From UBA1413 sp964567485 (lineage in GTDB: Bacteria > Bacteroidota > Bacteroidia > Bacteroidales > Prolixibacteraceae): DNA of 64,000 bases. The stretch's first letter is position 1. Each line of letters opens with the position of its first letter. The notes below the pieces were generated by a model. It was not told the DNA's origin, ran no database searches, and saw only the letters and a program-made list of their open reading frames with translations. Of the stretch, positions 60,474 through 64,000 are shown in pieces. The stretch is from positions 62,001 through 126,000 of the forward strand of contig CAZMMX010000004.1 in assembly GCA_964567485.1 (NCBI GenBank), given 5' to 3'. The position numbers were made by a program, and so were the translations under genes.

Positions 60474-62063
60474 ATGAGCAAAAGGAAGCTGGTTACGCTG
60501 ATTGTCATCATGGCGCTGGTCATGACCGGTCTGATCCTGGTGCAGATCAACAGCATCCAGAAGTCGGCGCGGATCAGGGAGGAGCAGTTTGACCAGACGG
60601 TGAGGCAGATTCTCTCGCAGGTGGTTCTCAAGATGGAGGAGCATGAGCGGGTCATTCTGCTGGAAGAGGAGTTATCACGGGCCCGCCAGCGCGATTCTGC
60701 CATTCTCTCGCTTCCCTCTTTCGGCAACCTTCTTCCCCGGGGGCTCCAGGAAGCCAACGTCAGCCTCTCCTTCAGTTATTCCCGGACTACCCGCACCATG
60801 CATCCCCAGGTCGAATATCAGTTCACCGACACCATCATCTCACTGCGGAATACCACGCGAGGCCGCCCTGGTGATTTCCCCTCGGCTTTTGACAAACTCC
60901 ACGACTATAACCTCCAGCAACAAAGGCTCCTGGAACAGAGACTCAGTGAGAATTTCCAGCTTCTGCAACGTCTCTTTTTCCGCAGCCGTCCTATCGAGGA
61001 AAGAATCGATGCCGGGTTTCTGACCAGGACCCTCAGTGAAGACTTGCAATACCAGGGCATCAACCTCGATTACCGTTATGCCATCAAGACCTTCCCCACC
61101 GGTCAGGAAAAAACCATCAGCGAAAGTCCCGACTATAAAAACATCAAAAGAAAGAAAGAGTACACCCATGTTCTCTTCCCCAACGACATCTATGAGATTC
61201 CCAATTACCTGGTGATTTATTTTCCCAAGCGTTCGGGGTATCTGCTGAAGGCCACGGGCATCATGGTCATTCCCACCTTTATACTGACCAGCCTGCTGAT
61301 CGCCATTTTTGCCTATACCATATATATTATCTTCAAGCAGAAAAAGTTGTCGCAAATCAAGAACGACTTTATCAACAACATGACCCATGAGCTGAAAACT
61401 CCCATTTCCACCATCTCGCTGGCCAGCCAGATGCTCCAGGACGAAACGATTTCCACCACGCCCAAGACCATTGCCCACATCTCGAGTGTGATCAACCAGG
61501 AGAGCAAGCGGCTGAGTTACCAGGTGGAAAAGGTACTTCAGATGGCGGTTTTCAATGAGGGACGGCTGAAACTCCGCTTCAAAGAGTTTGGGCTCAATGA
61601 ACTGGTGAAGACGGTGATCTCCAGCTTTGAACTCCGTGTGAAAAACAAAAACGGCGTGTTGATCACCGAATTAAAGGCTACCAGTGATAAGATCGAAGGC
61701 GATGAAGTCCACATCACCAACGTGGTTTTCAACCTTCTTGACAACGCCTTCAAATACAGCAATGAGATTCCCGACATTACCGTCACTACCGAAACGAACA
61801 AGGAGCATGTGATCCTCTCGGTAGCCGATAAAGGAATAGGAATTCCCCGCGAACACCAGGAACAGATCTTTGAGAGGTTTTTCAGGGTCCCCACCGGGAA
61901 TGTACATAACGTGAAGGGATTCGGTCTTGGCTTAAGTTATGTCAAGAAAATTGTCGACGCCCATAACGGCAAAATTTTTGTTGAAAGTGCGGTAAACAAA
62001 GGCACTAAATTCAGTATTTATTTCCCACTCAATAATAAGAAAAAACATGGAACAGAAAGTTAA
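60474..62063 (+). CDS. rprX: Sensor histidine kinase, RprX-like
   Basis: This 529-residue membrane kinase has a first helix at about 6-24 and a second at about 260-282, enclosing a periplasmic sensor region of roughly 235 residues. No HAMP domain is evident. The phospho-accepting His is in NNMTHELKTPISTIS. The ATPase boxes are NVVFNLLDNAFKYS, DKGIGIPREHQEQIFERFF and GFGLGLSYVKKIVDAHNG. The layout and partner match the RprX/RprY system of Bacteroides and Porphyromonas. Its frame overlaps rprY by 17 bp, so they are coupled. Confidence 0.88.
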   Translation: MSKRKLVTLIVIMALVMTGLILVQINSIQKSARIREEQFDQTVRQILSQVVLKMEEHERVILLEEELSRARQRDSAILSLPSFGNLLPRGLQEANVSLSFSYSRTTRTMHPQVEYQFTDTIISLRNTTRGRPGDFPSAFDKLHDYNLQQQRLLEQRLSENFQLLQRLFFRSRPIEERIDAGFLTRTLSEDLQYQGINLDYRYAIKTFPTGQEKTISESPDYKNIKRKKEYTHVLFPNDIYEIPNYLVIYFPKRSGYLLKATGIMVIPTFILTSLLIAIFAYTIYIIFKQKKLSQIKNDFINNMTHELKTPISTISLASQMLQDETISTTPKTIAHISSVINQESKRLSYQVEKVLQMAVFNEGRLKLRFKEFGLNELVKTVISSFELRVKNKNGVLITELKATSDKIEGDEVHITNVVFNLLDNAFKYSNEIPDITVTTETNKEHVILSVADKGIGIPREHQEQIFERFFRVPTGNVHNVKGFGLGLSYVKKIVDAHNGKIFVESAVNKGTKFSIYFPLNNKKKHGTES

Positions 62064-62736
62064 ATTGCTGCTGGCCGAAGACGATGAGAACCTGGGGTTA
62101 CTGCTCAGGGAATACCTGATCGCCAAGGGATATGACACCACTCTATTCCCCGATGGTGAAGCAGCTTTCAGGGGATTTAACAAGGAGCACTTCGATATTT
62201 GCATTCTCGACATAATGATGCCCAAAAAGGACGGATTCACCCTGGCCAGGGAGATCAGGATGATTTCGGCCGAGATACCCATTATATTTTTGACGGCCAA
62301 GAACCTCAAGGATGATGTCATTGAGGGGTTCAAGCTGGGAGCCGACGACTATATCACGAAGCCTTTCAGCATGGAAGAGCTGCTTTTCAGGATTGAGGCG
62401 ATCCTCAGGCGCACGGTCCCGGAATCCCAGAATACCGGACAACAGATCTACAAGCTGGGCAGGTTCACTTTTGACGCCCGCAAGCAGACCCTGAGCAATG
62501 AGGATGAAGTGGTCAAACTCACCACCAAGGAGGCGGAACTTCTCAAGTTACTATGCCAGAATGCCAACAAGGTACTGGAGAGGAATTTCGCCCTGAAGTC
62601 GATCTGGATTGACGACAACTACTTCAATGCCCGCAGCATGGATGTTTACATTACCAAATTGCGGAAGCACCTCAAGGAAGAACCCACCGTGGAAATTATC
62701 AACGTTCACGGGAAAGGGTATAAGCTAATTATGTGA
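62047..62736 (+). CDS. rprY: Response regulator, RprY-like (OmpR family)
   Basis: This 229-residue regulator has a receiver domain with the acidic pair EDD (11-13), acceptor Asp 55 in ICILDIMMPK and the TAKN/K switch residues at IFLTAKN and DDYITKPF. An OmpR/PhoB winged helix follows (about 135-229), with LTTKEAELLKLLCQNANKVL and RSMDVYITKLRKHLKEE. RprY proteins of related genera respond to oxidative or envelope changes. Its targets here are unknown. A terminator at 62772-62808 closes the pair. Confidence 0.92.
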   Translation: MEQKVKLLLAEDDENLGLLLREYLIAKGYDTTLFPDGEAAFRGFNKEHFDICILDIMMPKKDGFTLAREIRMISAEIPIIFLTAKNLKDDVIEGFKLGADDYITKPFSMEELLFRIEAILRRTVPESQNTGQQIYKLGRFTFDARKQTLSNEDEVVKLTTKEAELLKLLCQNANKVLERNFALKSIWIDDNYFNARSMDVYITKLRKHLKEEPTVEIINVHGKGYKLIM

Positions 62737-62771
62737 CGACCGCGGAGGCTGCCGGGCTGCCGTGATGAATA

Positions 62772-62808
62772 AAAAAAGGGTGCTTCACGAAATGAGGCAC
62801 CCTTTTTT
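62772..62808. terminator. Bidirectional terminator between rprY and lepA
   Basis: AAAAAAGGGTGC and GCACCCTTTTTT form a stem extended by four further pairs (one G-T) around a 5-base loop. The A-run and T-run let it act on both strands. It abuts the lepA stop at 62810. Confidence 0.92.
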
Positions 62809-62809
62809 A

Positions 62810-64000
62810 TTAATCCAGTTTCAGGACCGCCAGGAAGGCTTTCTGGGGCACTTCCACGCTTCCGATCTGTTTCATCCGTTTTTTTCCCTTTTTCTGTTTT
62901 TCGAGGAGTTTCCGTTTTCGGGTGATGTCGCCCCCGTAACACTTGGCGGTCACGTCCTTGCGGACGGCCTTGACGGTTTCACGGGCGATAATCTTGGCGC
63001 CGATGGCGGCCTGGATGGCCACGTCAAACTGCTGGCGGGGAATGAGTTCCCGCAGTTTCTCACACATCCTCCGTCCGAAGTTATAGGCATTATCGAAGTG
63101 AATCAACGTGGAGAGGGCGTCGACCATTTCGCCATTGAGCAGAATGTCGAGGCGGATCAGCCGTGCCGGACGGTAATCCTGGACATGGTAGTCAAAGGAG
63201 GCATATCCCCGCGAAATGCTCTTGAGCTTGTCGTAAAAATCAAAGACGATCTCTCCCAGGGGCATATCGAAGATCAGTTCCACCCGTTCCGAAGTGAGAT
63301 AACTCTGGTTGATCAGGGTACCCCGCTTTTCCAGACAGAGGGTCATGATGGCTCCCACATATTCAGAGGCGGTGATGATATTGGCCCGAATATATGGTTC
63401 TTCAATGGTGTCGATCATGGTAGCCGCCGGCATTCCCGAGGGGTTGTATACCCTGAGGGCTTCGCCGTTGGTGAGCAGCAGCTTATAGGAGACGTTGGGA
63501 ACCGTGGTAATCACGTTCATGTCGAACTCCCTTTCGAGCCGTTCCTGAATGATTTCCATGTGGAGCAACCCCAGGAAGCCACAGCGGAAACCGAAGCCCA
63601 GGGCTACTGATGATTCAGGCTCATAAGTCAGGGAGGCGTCGTTGAGCTGCAGCTTCTCCATAGCCCCGCGCAAGTCTTCATAATCTTCTGAATCAATGGG
63701 ATAAACCCCGGCAAACACCATGGGTTTCACCTCCTCAAAACCGTCGATGGCCATATCACAGGGACGCTTTACGTGGGTGATGGTATCGCCCACTTTAACC
63801 TCCTTGGCAGCCTTGATGCCTGAGATGATATACCCCACATCGCCGGCGCTGACCACCTCGCGGGGTTCCATGCCCAGCCTCAGGATACCCACCTCGTCGG
63901 CATAATACTCCTTTTTCGTAGCCACGAATTTCACGAGATCCCCTTTGCGGATTTCCCCGTTAACGATCTTGAAGTAGGCGATGACGCCCCTGAAGGTGTT
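62810..64000 (-). CDS. lepA: Elongation factor 4 (LepA), 5' part missing
   Basis: These are the C-terminal 396 residues of a ribosome-associated GTPase of about 600 residues. The frame is open to base 64000, so the G domain lies outside the window. What is seen starts in domain 2 (NTFRGVIAYFKIVNGEIRKG). It continues with GDVGYIISGIKAAKEVKVGD and GFRCGFLGLLHMEIIQERLE, and ends in the LepA-specific C-terminal domain (ETVKAVRKDVTAKCYGGDITRKRKLL). LepA promotes back-translocation or subunit maturation under stress. Confidence 0.96.
   Translation of the reverse strand, partial: NTFRGVIAYFKIVNGEIRKGDLVKFVATKKEYYADEVGILRLGMEPREVVSAGDVGYIISGIKAAKEVKVGDTITHVKRPCDMAIDGFEEVKPMVFAGVYPIDSEDYEDLRGAMEKLQLNDASLTYEPESSVALGFGFRCGFLGLLHMEIIQERLEREFDMNVITTVPNVSYKLLLTNGEALRVYNPSGMPAATMIDTIEEPYIRANIITASEYVGAIMTLCLEKRGTLINQSYLTSERVELIFDMPLGEIVFDFYDKLKSISRGYASFDYHVQDYRPARLIRLDILLNGEMVDALSTLIHFDNAYNFGRRMCEKLRELIPRQQFDVAIQAAIGAKIIARETVKAVRKDVTAKCYGGDITRKRKLLEKQKKGKKRMKQIGSVEVPQKAFLAVLKLD

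Overview
The window is a chromosomal piece of a Gram-negative member of the Bacteroidota, most likely a Bacteroidales-type organism. The evidence is indirect but consistent. Several genes have promoters of the TTTG / TAnnTTTG type, Shine-Dalgarno sequences are mostly weak, and there is a type IX secretion sorting domain. A GldE-like protein, an RprX/RprY two-component pair, an ExbB/ExbD/ExbD cluster and an LptE-SecG-GroESL neighbourhood point the same way. The DNA looks GC-rich for this phylum. A run of exactly 100 N inside a tandem repeat shows that it comes from a scaffolded assembly. Both ends cut genes: ftsA on the left and lepA on the right.

Layout. 1-4.1 kb: the end of ftsA, two tandem ftsZ paralogues and a YqeY-type gene. 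4.2-11.4 kb (minus): an envelope-biogenesis run of a beta-barrel protein, a TPR protein, LptC, a GldE-like CBS protein and a PpiD-like chaperone. 11.5-14.8 kb (minus): nadC, nadB and a HAD phosphatase. 14.9-23.4 kb (plus): a cell-wall-flavoured accessory cluster of a GHL10 glycosyl hydrolase, a DUF4922 protein, a SpoIID/LytB protein, an AmpG-like transporter with a large extracytoplasmic insert, an alkaline phosphatase and an acyltransferase. 23.4-26.6 kb (minus): a DEAD-box helicase, dprA and a small membrane protein. 26.7-29.0 kb: aroB-aroA. 29.1-32.8 kb: a divergent pair of a membrane acetyltransferase and a GH20 hexosaminidase lipoprotein. 33-35.4 kb: tadA and aspS, divergent. 35.5-37.9 kb (minus): the ExbB/ExbD energising cluster. 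38.2-41.8 kb (minus): tRNA-Ser, a type I asparaginase, a TatD nuclease and gdhA. 42-47 kb (minus): groEL, groES, secG, a helical-repeat protein, lptE and a sigma-54 activator. 47.2-50.6 kb: kdsB, a tiny T9SS-tail protein, the 19-bp tandem array and a HerA-like ATPase. 50.7-56.6 kb (plus): a guanine deaminase, a helix-hairpin-helix protein, leuS, a YitT protein and an M23 peptidase. 56.7-59.6 kb (minus): a duplicated LABN protein, rnc, fabF and acpP. 59.8-62.7 kb (plus): purN and rprXY. 62.8 kb to the end: lepA.

Most of the window is core housekeeping: division, outer-membrane and LPS assembly, NAD, shikimate, purine and fatty-acid synthesis, translation and protein folding. The points worth a second look are four. 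First, the tandem ftsZ genes keep both GTPase cores but only one has the usual C-terminal docking peptide. Second, the 14.9-23.4 kb cluster reads like an uncharacterised muropeptide or glycan salvage module. Third, small dispersed elements recur upstream of its genes and elsewhere. Fourth, a 19-bp tandem array sits next to a protein that is almost only a T9SS tail. I see no insertion sequence, prophage, CRISPR array or defence island.
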